64,000 nucleotides of DNA, taken from Sporosarcina gallistercoris (GTDB lineage Bacteria > Bacillota > Bacilli > Bacillales_A > Planococcaceae). The notes beneath the pieces are model-generated. The model searched no databases. It saw nothing but the letters and a program-made list of their open reading frames with translations, and was not told the origin of the DNA. Made by a program: the position numbers and the translations under genes. The stretch covers positions 124,001-188,000 of the forward strand of contig NZ_JACSQY010000003.1 of the NCBI RefSeq assembly GCF_014836415.1, read 5' to 3'. Below, piece after piece: positions 56,787 through 64,000 of this stretch; position 1 is the first letter of the stretch; each line of letters starts with the position of its first letter.

Positions 56787-58358
56787 ATGAAAAGAGAAGA
56801 ATTATTAGCGCCTGAAATTTATAACATCGTATCTGAAATCGAAAAGTATGCGGATGGAACGAATAAGAAGGCGCTGATCTACGTCGATTCAGAAGGAAAT
56901 CAAAAAGATTATACATATGATAAGTTGATGGAAGATGCAAATCGTGCCGCTTCAGTTTATGAAGCGAATGGGTTGAAAAAAGGTGATATCCTGTTAGTGA
57001 TGGTTCCAAGGTTAATCGAAGCGTATGTAGCCTATATCGGAGCTTTGAAAGCAGGAATTGCGGTGATCCCTTCATCGGAAATGCTGCGTGCATCCGACAT
57101 TGAATATCGATTAGCACATAGCGGAGCAAAAGCGATCGTTGCGTATGAAGCGTTTACGAGTCAACTGAACGAAGTGCGCGGCATCGAAGAAGTGACCTTG
57201 TTTGTAGTAGGTAAAGCAGACGAAAGAAGCATCTCTTTAACAGAAGAGATGATGCATGCAGATGCACACTATGAGGCAGCGCGTACCAAGGCGAGTGATA
57301 TGGCGTTCCTATCTTATACTTCCGGAACGACAGGCAAGCCTAAAGGCGTTGTGCATACACATGGATGGGGATACGCTCACCTGAGAACGACTAGTGAGAA
57401 CTGGCTGGGTATCCATGAAGGGGATATGGTGTGGGCTACAGCGGCACCAGGTTGGCAAAAGTGGATCTGGACACCTTTCCTCGCTGTTCTTGGAAGTGGC
57501 GCGACAGGACTTGTCTACAACGGGAAATTTGACGTGAAAACTTATATGGATATGATTAAGACCTATGATGTGAATGTTTTGTGCTGCACCCCGACAGAAT
57601 ACAGATTCATGGCGAAAGCGGAAGACCTGGCCAGCTATGACTTATCCTCATTACGCAGTGCAGTCTCTGCAGGGGAACCGCTGAACAAAGAAGTCATCGA
57701 TACATTTGAAAATGTGTTTTCTCTCCAAGTGAGAGATGGCTATGGACAAACCGAAAATACATTATTAGTCGGTACGATGGTTGGAATGGATGCAAGACCT
57801 GGATCCATGGGAAAACCGACGCCCGGAAACCGTGTAGAAATTATCAATGATGAAGGTGGACTTGCACAAGTAGGTGAAGTCGGAGACATCGCAGTCCACG
57901 TTTCAACACCTGCCTTGTTCAAAGAATATTTACAAGATCCAGAACGGACTTCTATGCAGTTCCGAGGAGAATATTACATTACAGGTGATCGGGCCAAAAA
58001 AGATGAGGATGGGTATTTCTGGTTTGAGGGCCGTGGAGATGATATCATCATCAGTTCCGGATACACCATTGGGCCATTTGAAGTGGAAGATGCTCTTACG
58101 AATCATCCTGCTGTCAAGGAGTGTGCGGTTGTTGGAAGTCCGGATGAGGTTCGAGGGAGTATCGTCAAAGCTTTCGTCGTATTACGGGATCCCTCCAAAA
58201 AAGACGATAGTTCACTTGTGGAACAATTGCAAGATCATGTAAAACAAAAAACGGCTCCTTATAAGTACCCTCGAAAAATTGAATTTGTCGATGAATTGCC
58301 GAAGACCGCTTCAGGGAAAATCATGCGCGTCCAACTTCGGAAGCAAGAAACCATGTAA
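56787..58358 (+). CDS. Medium/branched-chain acyl-CoA ligase (MbcS/YtcI-like)
   Basis: 523 residues of the AMP-forming acyl-CoA synthetases. SYTSGTTGKPKGVVHTH is the ATP loop, GYGQTE the adenylate motif, ITGDRAKKDEDGYFWFEGRGDD the hinge, and PKTASGKIMR holds the catalytic lysine. It resembles B. subtilis YtcI/MbcS, which activates short branched or medium-chain acids. Substrate is inferred. RBS AAAGGAGG, ATG 56787. Confidence 0.9.
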   Translation: MKREELLAPEIYNIVSEIEKYADGTNKKALIYVDSEGNQKDYTYDKLMEDANRAASVYEANGLKKGDILLVMVPRLIEAYVAYIGALKAGIAVIPSSEMLRASDIEYRLAHSGAKAIVAYEAFTSQLNEVRGIEEVTLFVVGKADERSISLTEEMMHADAHYEAARTKASDMAFLSYTSGTTGKPKGVVHTHGWGYAHLRTTSENWLGIHEGDMVWATAAPGWQKWIWTPFLAVLGSGATGLVYNGKFDVKTYMDMIKTYDVNVLCCTPTEYRFMAKAEDLASYDLSSLRSAVSAGEPLNKEVIDTFENVFSLQVRDGYGQTENTLLVGTMVGMDARPGSMGKPTPGNRVEIINDEGGLAQVGEVGDIAVHVSTPALFKEYLQDPERTSMQFRGEYYITGDRAKKDEDGYFWFEGRGDDIIISSGYTIGPFEVEDALTNHPAVKECAVVGSPDEVRGSIVKAFVVLRDPSKKDDSSLVEQLQDHVKQKTAPYKYPRKIEFVDELPKTASGKIMRVQLRKQETM

Positions 58359-58364
58359 TGGTCG

Positions 58365-58398
58365 GGACTGGGATTTTAATGATCTCAGTCCTTTTCTT
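58365..58398 (+). terminator. Intrinsic terminator of the acyl-CoA ligase gene
   Basis: GGACTG / CAGTCC stem with an AT-rich inner part, then TTTTCTTT. Confidence 0.75.
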
Positions 58399-58408
58399 TG
58401 CTAAAGAC

Positions 58409-58437
58409 TTTACCTTGCTAATGTGCCCCCGTATAAT
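58409..58437 (+). promoter_or_regulatory. Promoter of rarD
   Basis: TTTACC (58409-58414), 17-base spacer, consensus TATAAT (58432-58437). Confidence 0.55.
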
Positions 58438-58485
58438 TGAGAGATATTTCGTGCAGCTAAATGCTGACAAAAAGGGGGGAGTCAC

Positions 58486-59424
58486 TTGCAAACTCAACAA
58501 CAAGGAGCACTATGGGTGTTCGCTGCATATGTAATGTGGGGATTCATGCCGATTTACTGGAAAAGTCTTCACCACGTGAGCAGCGGAGAAATTTTAGTGA
58601 ACCGGATCATCTGGGCGTTCCTCTTAACTGTTCTGGCACTTCTACTGGTAGGACAAGGTAAAAAGTTGGTTTCTGACTTAAAAGAACTTTGGACGACACA
58701 AAAACAATTTTGGAGCCTTTGTGCCGCTTCTTTTCTTGTGACGATCAATTGGTTTACGTATATTTGGGCAGTGAATCATGACTTTATCGTGCAAGCAAGC
58801 CTTGGCTATTACATAAATCCGTTAGTTTCTGTATTGTTGGGAATTGTCTTCTTGAAAGAGTCATTGAATCGCAATCAGAAAGCCGCTTTCGTGCTAGCTG
58901 CAGTGGGAGTTACGATTTTAACATTCCATTACGGTGTTTTCCCTTGGATTTCATTTGTCTTGGCGTTCACATTCGCTTTGTATGGTCTCATTAAAAAACA
59001 TATTAAACTGAATGCGACAAGAGGGCTTGCGATTGAAACAGCGTTTACTGTTCCGATTGCACTTATAGCGTATGGCTGGATTTTTTCAACGGGAGATGCT
59101 GTTATAATGGACACTGACCCGTTGACGATAGTCTTACTTGTTTTAACAGGGATTGCAACAGCGTTACCGCTAGTGTTTTTTGCAAAAGGCGTGCCTTCGA
59201 TTCCTCTATATGTTACGGGTTTTCTTCAATATATCGCTCCAACTATGATGCTTATTATCGGTGTTGCCATATACGGAGAAACATTCGGTAAGTTCGAATG
59301 GCTCAGTTTCGCGTTCATATGGATTGCGTTGTTAGTGTTCACGGTACCTGAAGTGTTGCGGTATGCAAAAAACAAACGGACGATGATGCGTCTTCAGAAA
59401 CAGGAATCGTCACACCAATCTTAA
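58486..59424 (+). CDS. rarD: EamA-family transporter RarD
   Basis: 312 residues with ten predicted membrane helices, of the RarD branch of the DMT superfamily (EamA). The N-terminus AAYVMWGFMPIYWKSL and NWFTYIWAVNH are typical of RarD. Named for chloramphenicol sensitivity in Pseudomonas; the physiological substrate is unknown. Start is TTG 58486 behind AAAGGGGGGAG. Confidence 0.92.
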   Translation: MQTQQQGALWVFAAYVMWGFMPIYWKSLHHVSSGEILVNRIIWAFLLTVLALLLVGQGKKLVSDLKELWTTQKQFWSLCAASFLVTINWFTYIWAVNHDFIVQASLGYYINPLVSVLLGIVFLKESLNRNQKAAFVLAAVGVTILTFHYGVFPWISFVLAFTFALYGLIKKHIKLNATRGLAIETAFTVPIALIAYGWIFSTGDAVIMDTDPLTIVLLVLTGIATALPLVFFAKGVPSIPLYVTGFLQYIAPTMMLIIGVAIYGETFGKFEWLSFAFIWIALLVFTVPEVLRYAKNKRTMMRLQKQESSHQS

Positions 59425-59487
59425 ATTGGTTGAAACATTCTGTTTTGTGGAACGTACACGTACTATGAACAAAAGGAGGAATTTGAA

Positions 59488-60498
59488 ATGTCAACGAAAC
59501 GATGGATTGCACTAATTTCGGCTGCAGCTTTAGTCGTTGTTTCAATCGGGGTTAATTCGCTATCGTACATATTCACTAGAGATTTTAACGCTCTTTTTGA
59601 AGATAGCTTTGCAATGGGAGGGCCGACTTACGAAGAAACCGTATTGGAACAAGGTGATTCGAACGAACGCATTGCCGTATTGAACGTGAGTGGTGTCATC
59701 CAAGACACAGGACCAGCCTCACCGTTTGCCGCACCAGGCTACAATCACCAGAACCTCTTGAGTCAGTTAGCTGACATTCGAGAAGATCAATCAGTGAAAG
59801 GGATTGTATTGCACGTAGACTCTCCAGGTGGCGGAGTTGTGGAGTCATCTGATATATACGATGAACTCATATCGATTCAAGAAAATCGGGATATTCCAAT
59901 CTATGTATCAATGGGGTCAATGGCAGCGTCGGGAGGCTATTATATCGCAGCACCTGCGGACAAAATCTTTGTTCACCCGGAAACCATTACAGGTTCAATC
60001 GGTGTGATCATGGAGAGTTTGAATTATGCGGAACTTGCTGACAAAGTCGGGATTGACTTCAATACGATCAAAACGGGGCCGTACAAAGATATAATGAGTC
60101 CTAACCGCGAAATGACACAAACAGAACGGGATATGCTGCAGGAAATGATCAATGATTCTTACGAACGATTTGTGGGGATTGTAGCAGATGGCCGCGGCAT
60201 GTCAGTTGCTAATGTCAAAAAAGTGGCGGATGGAAGAATTATGAACGGTCGACAAGCGATTGAGTCAGGACTTGCGGATGACTATGGGAAATTACCGGAT
60301 GTCATCGATGCATTAATTACAGAACAAGGGTTCAAAAATCCAACTGTATTTGAATACAGCTCTTCAGATAGCTTGTCATCCATTTTCGGAACGAGTGTCT
60401 CTGGGTTGTTCAAGAAAAATGCGGAAACAGAGTTGATCCAAAAACTTCTGACTGACTACCAAGCACCGCGCATGATGTATTTGTATGGTGAACGTTAA
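59488..60498 (+). CDS. sppA: Signal peptide peptidase SppA
   Basis: 336 residues of peptidase family S49, single-domain form of Gram-positives. An N-terminal membrane anchor (about 4-30) is followed by the catalytic domain: Ser148 in SMAASGGYYIA and Lys200 in GPYKDIM form the Ser-Lys dyad. It degrades signal peptides and membrane peptides, and in B. subtilis protects against lantibiotics with SppI. The C-terminus may be self-processed. It is upstream of yteJ by 17 bases, as in B. subtilis. RBS AAAGGAGG. Confidence 0.95.
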   Translation: MSTKRWIALISAAALVVVSIGVNSLSYIFTRDFNALFEDSFAMGGPTYEETVLEQGDSNERIAVLNVSGVIQDTGPASPFAAPGYNHQNLLSQLADIREDQSVKGIVLHVDSPGGGVVESSDIYDELISIQENRDIPIYVSMGSMAASGGYYIAAPADKIFVHPETITGSIGVIMESLNYAELADKVGIDFNTIKTGPYKDIMSPNREMTQTERDMLQEMINDSYERFVGIVADGRGMSVANVKKVADGRIMNGRQAIESGLADDYGKLPDVIDALITEQGFKNPTVFEYSSSDSLSSIFGTSVSGLFKKNAETELIQKLLTDYQAPRMMYLYGER

Positions 60499-60515
60499 AG
60501 GGAGGGGTTGACACA

Positions 60516-61112
60516 ATGTCTGAACAAATGGAACAGCCAGGTGAGGAAGTCATTGCAAGCCAGGTTCAACATGAACGGATTGAACAAGGATCCTTCGCTT
60601 TACAACAGCAGGAGTTCATGAAGAAACCAGCTGGATTTTGGATTCGTTTCTGGGCGTATTTGATAGATATCATTATTGTGGGAGCCGTCAGCGGGTTGTT
60701 AGTGAAACCGATCTTTCGAGTGATTGACTACCCGATAAAAGATCCGATCTTTTTGCTATACAGTCCCTATAAACTCATTATGCTCGTGCTATTTCTCGCG
60801 TACTTCTTGCTCATGACCAAGTTTTTCAGCCAAACAGCAGGAAAAATGATTATGGGGATACGAGTCGTGAAAAAGTCCGGTGAACCACTCGGTTGGGGAT
60901 CACTCCTTTTCCGGGAAGTCGTTGGTCGTTATATTTCAAAAACATTACTGATTCCTTATTTACTTGTCATCTTCATGCCTCGTAAGGAAGCGCTGCATGA
61001 TTTGTTTGCAGACACGGAAGTCGTACACGAGCAAATTTATGAGAAACTGGTTACAGCAAAAACCGTACGCGCAGATGAGAGCCGTCAGTTGCAAGGCGAT
61101 CAGACAATCTAG
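60516..61112 (+). CDS. yteJ: RDD-family membrane protein YteJ (SppI-like)
   Basis: 198 residues. The RDD domain (about 37-175) has FWIRFWAYLIDIIIVGAVSG as first helix and further helices near 83-103 and 140-160; the signature Arg-Asp residues are visible (R44, D51 region). In B. subtilis the RDD partner of SppA, YteJ/SppI, inhibits the peptidase and confers antimicrobial-peptide resistance. Here it is in the same operon with sppA and precedes tpx by 32 bases. Confidence 0.88.
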   Translation: MSEQMEQPGEEVIASQVQHERIEQGSFALQQQEFMKKPAGFWIRFWAYLIDIIIVGAVSGLLVKPIFRVIDYPIKDPIFLLYSPYKLIMLVLFLAYFLLMTKFFSQTAGKMIMGIRVVKKSGEPLGWGSLLFREVVGRYISKTLLIPYLLVIFMPRKEALHDLFADTEVVHEQIYEKLVTAKTVRADESRQLQGDQTI

Positions 61113-61144
61113 TAAGATAGATGGATACTGAAAGGAGAATCTTA

Positions 61145-61651
61145 ATGACTTCAATCACATTCAAGAATAATCCTGTTACATTGGTCGGAAAACAGCTGCA
61201 AGAAGGAGACAAAGCTCCGGATTTCACAGTTTTGGCAAATGATTTACAACCTGTTACACTCGGTGATTCGAAAGGGAAAATCCGTCTAATTAGCGTTGTT
61301 CCTTCAATTGACACAGGAGTATGTTCAAAACAGACCCATAAGTTCAATGAGGAAGCTGGGAAGTTTGGAGACGATGTAGAAGTATTGACGATTTCCGTCG
61401 ATCTGCCTTTCGCTCAAGCCCGATATCGTTCAGCGGAAGAAATCGGGAATATCCAAATTCTATCGGATCACCGCGAGCTCTCATTTGGAGAAGCTTATGG
61501 TGTGGCGATACAAGAACTTCGGCTGCTCGCCCGTTCGATTTTTGTTATTGATAAAGATGATAAGATTGCTTACGCGGAATACGTGAGTGAAGTAACCGAT
61601 CATCCGGACTACCAAGAGGCATTGGAAGCTGTCGCGAAATTGAAAGCGTAG
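61145..61651 (+). CDS. tpx: Thiol peroxidase Tpx, resolving cysteine replaced by Arg
   Basis: 168 residues of the atypical 2-Cys peroxiredoxins. The peroxidatic Cys60 is in [11 protein letters not shown], with the surrounding family pattern. At residue 95, where B. subtilis Tpx has Trp-Cys in [10 protein letters not shown], this protein reads [10 protein letters not shown], so the resolving cysteine is missing. No other cysteine occurs in the protein. It may work as a 1-Cys enzyme using an external thiol such as bacillithiol. ATG 61145 behind AAAGGAGA is chosen over 61121. Confidence 0.95.
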   Translation: MTSITFKNNPVTLVGKQLQEGDKAPDFTVLANDLQPVTLGDSKGKIRLISVVPSIDTGVCSKQTHKFNEEAGKFGDDVEVLTISVDLPFAQARYRSAEEIGNIQILSDHRELSFGEAYGVAIQELRLLARSIFVIDKDDKIAYAEYVSEVTDHPDYQEALEAVAKLKA

Positions 61652-61675
61652 TTGTCAGGCAGCTGTCGTTAGCAG

Positions 61676-61704
61676 AAACCCATCCGGCTGTCGGATGGGT
61701 TTTT
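61676..61704 (+). terminator. Intrinsic terminator after tpx
   Basis: ACCCATCCG / CGGATGGGT stem with a GCTGT loop, then four more T. Confidence 0.9.
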
Positions 61705-61757
61705 CATGGCGATTGTTGAATAGGTTAGCTGATTGAAAAGAAGGAAGTAGAGGGATT

Positions 61758-62681
61758 ATGATGAAAACAAATACAGAACAGATATTCACTTATTTAGATG
61801 AGGCTTCTAGTGAAGAGGAGTCGCTTTACTTAGAGCAGCTTATTGTAGCCTGTCAAAATTGGGCAGAAGGAACAACTGGACCTGATATACAAGGTGAAGT
61901 CACGAAAGAGGAAATACGCCGAGGTTTGCAGCTCGCGATTTTAAAAGGGATGAGACAAAATGTTCAGCCTCATCATCAAATGACTCCGGATGCTATCGGG
62001 ATGCTGATTGCACGAATCTCGAGTTTTCTGCTTCCTCAAAAAGAGATGGTTCAACTGCTCGATCCAGCAGCAGGGACCGGTAATTTACTGTTAACCGTCA
62101 TGAATCACCTGGAGATGCCAGTGTCTTCGAGCGCTGTTGAAATCGATGAGTTATTAGCGAGATTGATGGTATCAGGTGCCGATCTTATGGAACAGACGAT
62201 TCGTATTTACGTTCAAGATGCACTTCGCCCATTGCTTGTGGATCCGGTTGACCTGGCAGTATGTGATTTACCGGTCGGTTATTATCCCGACGATGAAAAT
62301 GCATTGAATTTTGAAATGATGCCTGCGGATGGACATGCGTATGCTCATCATTTATTCATCGAACAAACGATTCATCACCTGAAGCCGGAAGGATACGGTA
62401 TATTCATCGTTCCGACTTCGTTATTCGAGTCTGCACAATCCGGTGAGCTGCACACGTATTTGAAAAAACATACGGTCATCCGCGGGATTTTACAATTGCC
62501 ACAAACATTGTTCAAGAACGCAGCTCAGTCTAAAAGCATACTGATTTTACAAAAACCATCCGAACAGGCGAAGCCAACCCCGGATGTATTGCTCGCTACC
62601 GTCCCGGATATGACTGACAAACAAGCGATGATTTCGTTCTTTACTAAAATGGAAGATTGGGCAAAAGAAACTGCAAAGTAA
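61758..62681 (+). CDS. ytxK: N6-methyltransferase-like protein YtxK
   Basis: 307 residues of the N6-adenine DNA-methylase-like SAM proteins. DPAAGTGNLLLTVMNH is motif I. Where true N6 methylases have NPPY/NPPF, this reads CDLPVGYYP, as I recall for the YtxK family, so DNA methylation is doubtful. The N-terminal 75 residues form a helical cap. In B. subtilis it is followed by ackA; here element copy 2 follows. ATG 61758 or 61761 are both possible. Confidence 0.9.
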   Translation: MMKTNTEQIFTYLDEASSEEESLYLEQLIVACQNWAEGTTGPDIQGEVTKEEIRRGLQLAILKGMRQNVQPHHQMTPDAIGMLIARISSFLLPQKEMVQLLDPAAGTGNLLLTVMNHLEMPVSSSAVEIDELLARLMVSGADLMEQTIRIYVQDALRPLLVDPVDLAVCDLPVGYYPDDENALNFEMMPADGHAYAHHLFIEQTIHHLKPEGYGIFIVPTSLFESAQSGELHTYLKKHTVIRGILQLPQTLFKNAAQSKSILILQKPSEQAKPTPDVLLATVPDMTDKQAMISFFTKMEDWAKETAK

Positions 62682-62684
62682 GTA

Positions 62685-62719
62685 AAAAGCGTCCTTCTCA
62701 TGTTGAGAAGGACGCTTTT
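62685..62719 (+). terminator. Terminator hairpin of ytxK
   Basis: A 16-bp perfect stem (AAAAGCGTCCTTCTCA with its complement) and a TGT loop, then GTCTTTTT. Its left 22 bases recur inverted at 63410-63431 beyond the element. Confidence 0.88.
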
Positions 62720-63402
62720 GTCTTTTTGACTCTAAAATGAAGGATAACAGGCCGTTGATCTCCGTTCCAGACGCGCGCTTTCCGGGGGCTTGCCCTCAGC
62801 CAATCGAACGACGAAGAGTTCGATTTGCCGTATTTTAGTGAACTTCGCTAAAATTAAGGCATTATTAATCGTCCTCGCTTTGCTCAGTCCAATTTTTTGG
62901 AAACACGTGCTCCTAACGCTTCGTTTTTACTCGCAAAAGTCGTTCTTCGTTACGGCTTTCGCTGATCCCCAAGAGTCGCAGTCCTGCACTTCAATTAACT
63001 GAATTTTGTATGAGACATTCACCTCTTTCAACCAATTGATAAATGAAGGAAAAATCACGATCTGCATCTAATTTACGAACCAACTGATCTTGAGGCACTA
63101 CCTGTTCAATCGTAAGCATTTCCAACTATTCTTGTTCACTCACTTGATTCCTCCTCATCATGTCCATCACCTCATTCGATAGTTGGGAGATCCTGTTGAT
63201 TGTAGCGGAGAGCGGCGACTCCGGAGGGATCAGCGAAGACTGAAGACCCCGCAGGAGCGTTAGCGACGAGGAGGCTGAAGTCGAGCCCCTCGGAAAGCGT
63301 CCGCTCGCAGCGGAAATCAACTTTTCATTGTTTAATCCATTGAAAAAGATAAAGACTGTAGGCAAGCCCCATACTTCCTGGAGTTTGTCTACAGTCTGAA
63401 TA
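62720..63402 (-). mobile_element. IS1182-derived non-autonomous element, copy 2 (end-truncated)
   Basis: Related to copy 1, inverted with respect to it, about 31 kb away. The right end (minus strand) begins CAGACTGTAGACAAACTCC as in copy 1. The other end breaks off inside the GACTCTAAAATGAAGG block and lacks about 60 bases of copy 1, including the terminal repeat. Order on the minus strand: short module (63321-63201), transposase remnant (63167-62991), long module (62991-62754). GTCTTTTT stands at both edges (62720-62727 and 63403-63410). Confidence 0.78.
62991..63167 (-). pseudogene. IS1182-family transposase N-terminal remnant, copy 2
   Basis: The frame reads MDMMRRNQVSEQE, an in-frame TAG (63126-63128), then LTIEQVVPQDQLVRKLDA and DFSFIYQLVERGE, ending at the same TGA as copy 1. 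It is therefore more decayed than copy 1 and cannot encode a transposase. Confidence 0.75.
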
Positions 63403-63409
63403 GTCTTTT

Positions 63410-63431
63410 TCAACATGAGAAGGACGCTTTT
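63410..63431 (-). repeat. Inverted partial copy of the ytxK terminator
   Basis: These 22 bases are the exact reverse complement of 62685-62706, so the two edges of element copy 2 carry the terminator in opposite orientation. On the minus strand this is only one arm, so the usp gene no longer has a complete hairpin here. Confidence 0.75.
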
Positions 63432-63439
63432 GCTAGTGA

Positions 63440-63889
63440 TTATTCTCCTTCAGGAGTACGGACTACGAGAACGTCGCATTTTGCCGCGCGTACAATATTC
63501 TCGGATACACTACCGATCAGGAACCGCTCTACTGGGTTTAATCCAGTTGCACCACAAATGATCAGGTCCGCTTCAATCTTTTTCGGGATTTCTCTAGGAA
63601 TCATAGTTTTAGGTGATCCATATTCTACAATTACATTCACGTGAGTTAACCCAGCTGATGCTGCCTGTTCTTTGTAGCCTTCTAGCAACTCTACCGCATA
63701 GGATTGAGCGCGTTCGGCGATAGAACGGTCGTATGCCTCCACCGCGGAGTACGAACGTGTGTCGATGATATTGACGAGGTTGAGGTTAGCATCGTTTCGC
63801 TTAGCAATCGCTACCGCTTTTTTAAATGCCCATTCCGACTCTTTGGATCCATCTACCGCTACAATGATCTGGTTATATACTAATGACAT
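63440..63889 (-). CDS. Universal stress protein, UspA family, ATP-binding type
   Basis: 149 residues. The Usp fold starts NQIIVAVDGSKESEWAFKKA, and the ATP motif G-x2-G-x9-GS is seen in GATGLNPVERFLIGS. Such proteins bind ATP and accumulate under starvation or redox stress; the specific role is unknown. ATG 63889 fits AGGAG about 11 bases upstream; GTG 63898 is too close. It converges on ytxK with element copy 2 between them. Confidence 0.93.
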   Translation of the reverse strand: MSLVYNQIIVAVDGSKESEWAFKKAVAIAKRNDANLNLVNIIDTRSYSAVEAYDRSIAERAQSYAVELLEGYKEQAASAGLTHVNVIVEYGSPKTMIPREIPKKIEADLIICGATGLNPVERFLIGSVSENIVRAAKCDVLVVRTPEGE

Positions 63890-64000
63890 CGTGACCACAC
63901 TCCTACATTTTAATTATCCTGCTATAAGTACTATACGCCAAATCTCTTGTTTTTTCCTGCTTACCTATCAAAAATCGGCAAATTAAAAATATTTGTTTAT

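Overview
This looks like a chromosomal segment of an endospore-forming member of the Bacillales, most likely Planococcaceae close to Sporosarcina. The gene order follows the Bacillus subtilis ytqA to ytxK neighbourhood: ytqBA, leuS, ytfP, ytgP, ytzGE, dat, trmB, ytnP, ytoP, ytpQR, sftA, murC, ytxH, aroA, ccpA, acuABC/acsA, tyrS, rpsD, dgcP, ytsP, ezrA, nifZ-thiI, an alpha/beta-type SASP gene, sppA, yteJ, tpx, ytxK. The SASP gene and a well-matched sigma-G promoter point to sporulation. Genus assignment is inference from synteny and protein flavour; no rRNA or tRNA gene is present.

Layout. 0-3.2 kb: the 3' part of brnQ, a GntR/FCD regulator, a secreted LysM-3D wall protein behind a WalR box, and an SDR reductase. 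3.2-6.6 kb: a small accessory patch with a membrane HExxH/TPR protein, a DUF5412-like protein and an unknown membrane protein, with duplicated intergenic DNA. 6.7-14.3 kb: ytqBA, an MFS transporter, a 3-oxoacid CoA-transferase pair, T-box-controlled leuS, and a 21-nt tandem repeat. 14.3-31.4 kb: a housekeeping run including the flippase ytgP, D-amino-acid transaminase, tRNA methyltransferase, the YtnP lactonase, DNA translocase SftA, MurC and a sigma-B-type stress gene. 31.4-32.2 kb: an IS1182-derived non-autonomous element sitting in a terminator. 32.2-44.2 kb: an FtsA-like protein with a long beta-grasp-like tail, aroA-ccpA, acuABC facing acsA, and a class A PBP with a C-terminal FN3 domain and repeats. 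44.2-62.7 kb: T-box tyrS, a cupin, rpsD, dgcP, methionine gamma-lyase facing the methionine sulfoxide reductase ytsP, ezrA, nifZ-thiI, SASP, acyl-CoA ligase, rarD, sppA-yteJ-tpx, ytxK. 62.7-64 kb: a second, inverted copy of the element and a universal stress protein.

How the genes work together. Acetate and carbon control is clustered: CcpA, AcsA and the AcuA/AcuC acetylation switch for AcsA, with AcuB. Cell-envelope and division functions recur (LysM-3D, YtgP, SftA, MurC, FtsA-like, PBP, EzrA). Sulfur and tRNA modification are represented by NifZ-ThiI, methionine lyase and fRMsr. Aminoacyl-tRNA synthetase supply is set by two T-boxes.

Most notable: the pair of related non-coding elements at 31.4 and 62.7 kb, inserted in intrinsic terminators, whose long and short stem-loop modules are swapped between ends; a Tpx peroxidase with Arg in place of the resolving cysteine; and the FtsA-like protein with its beta-grasp-like array. 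I did not find a defence system, prophage or CRISPR array, and I do not claim a complete new system.
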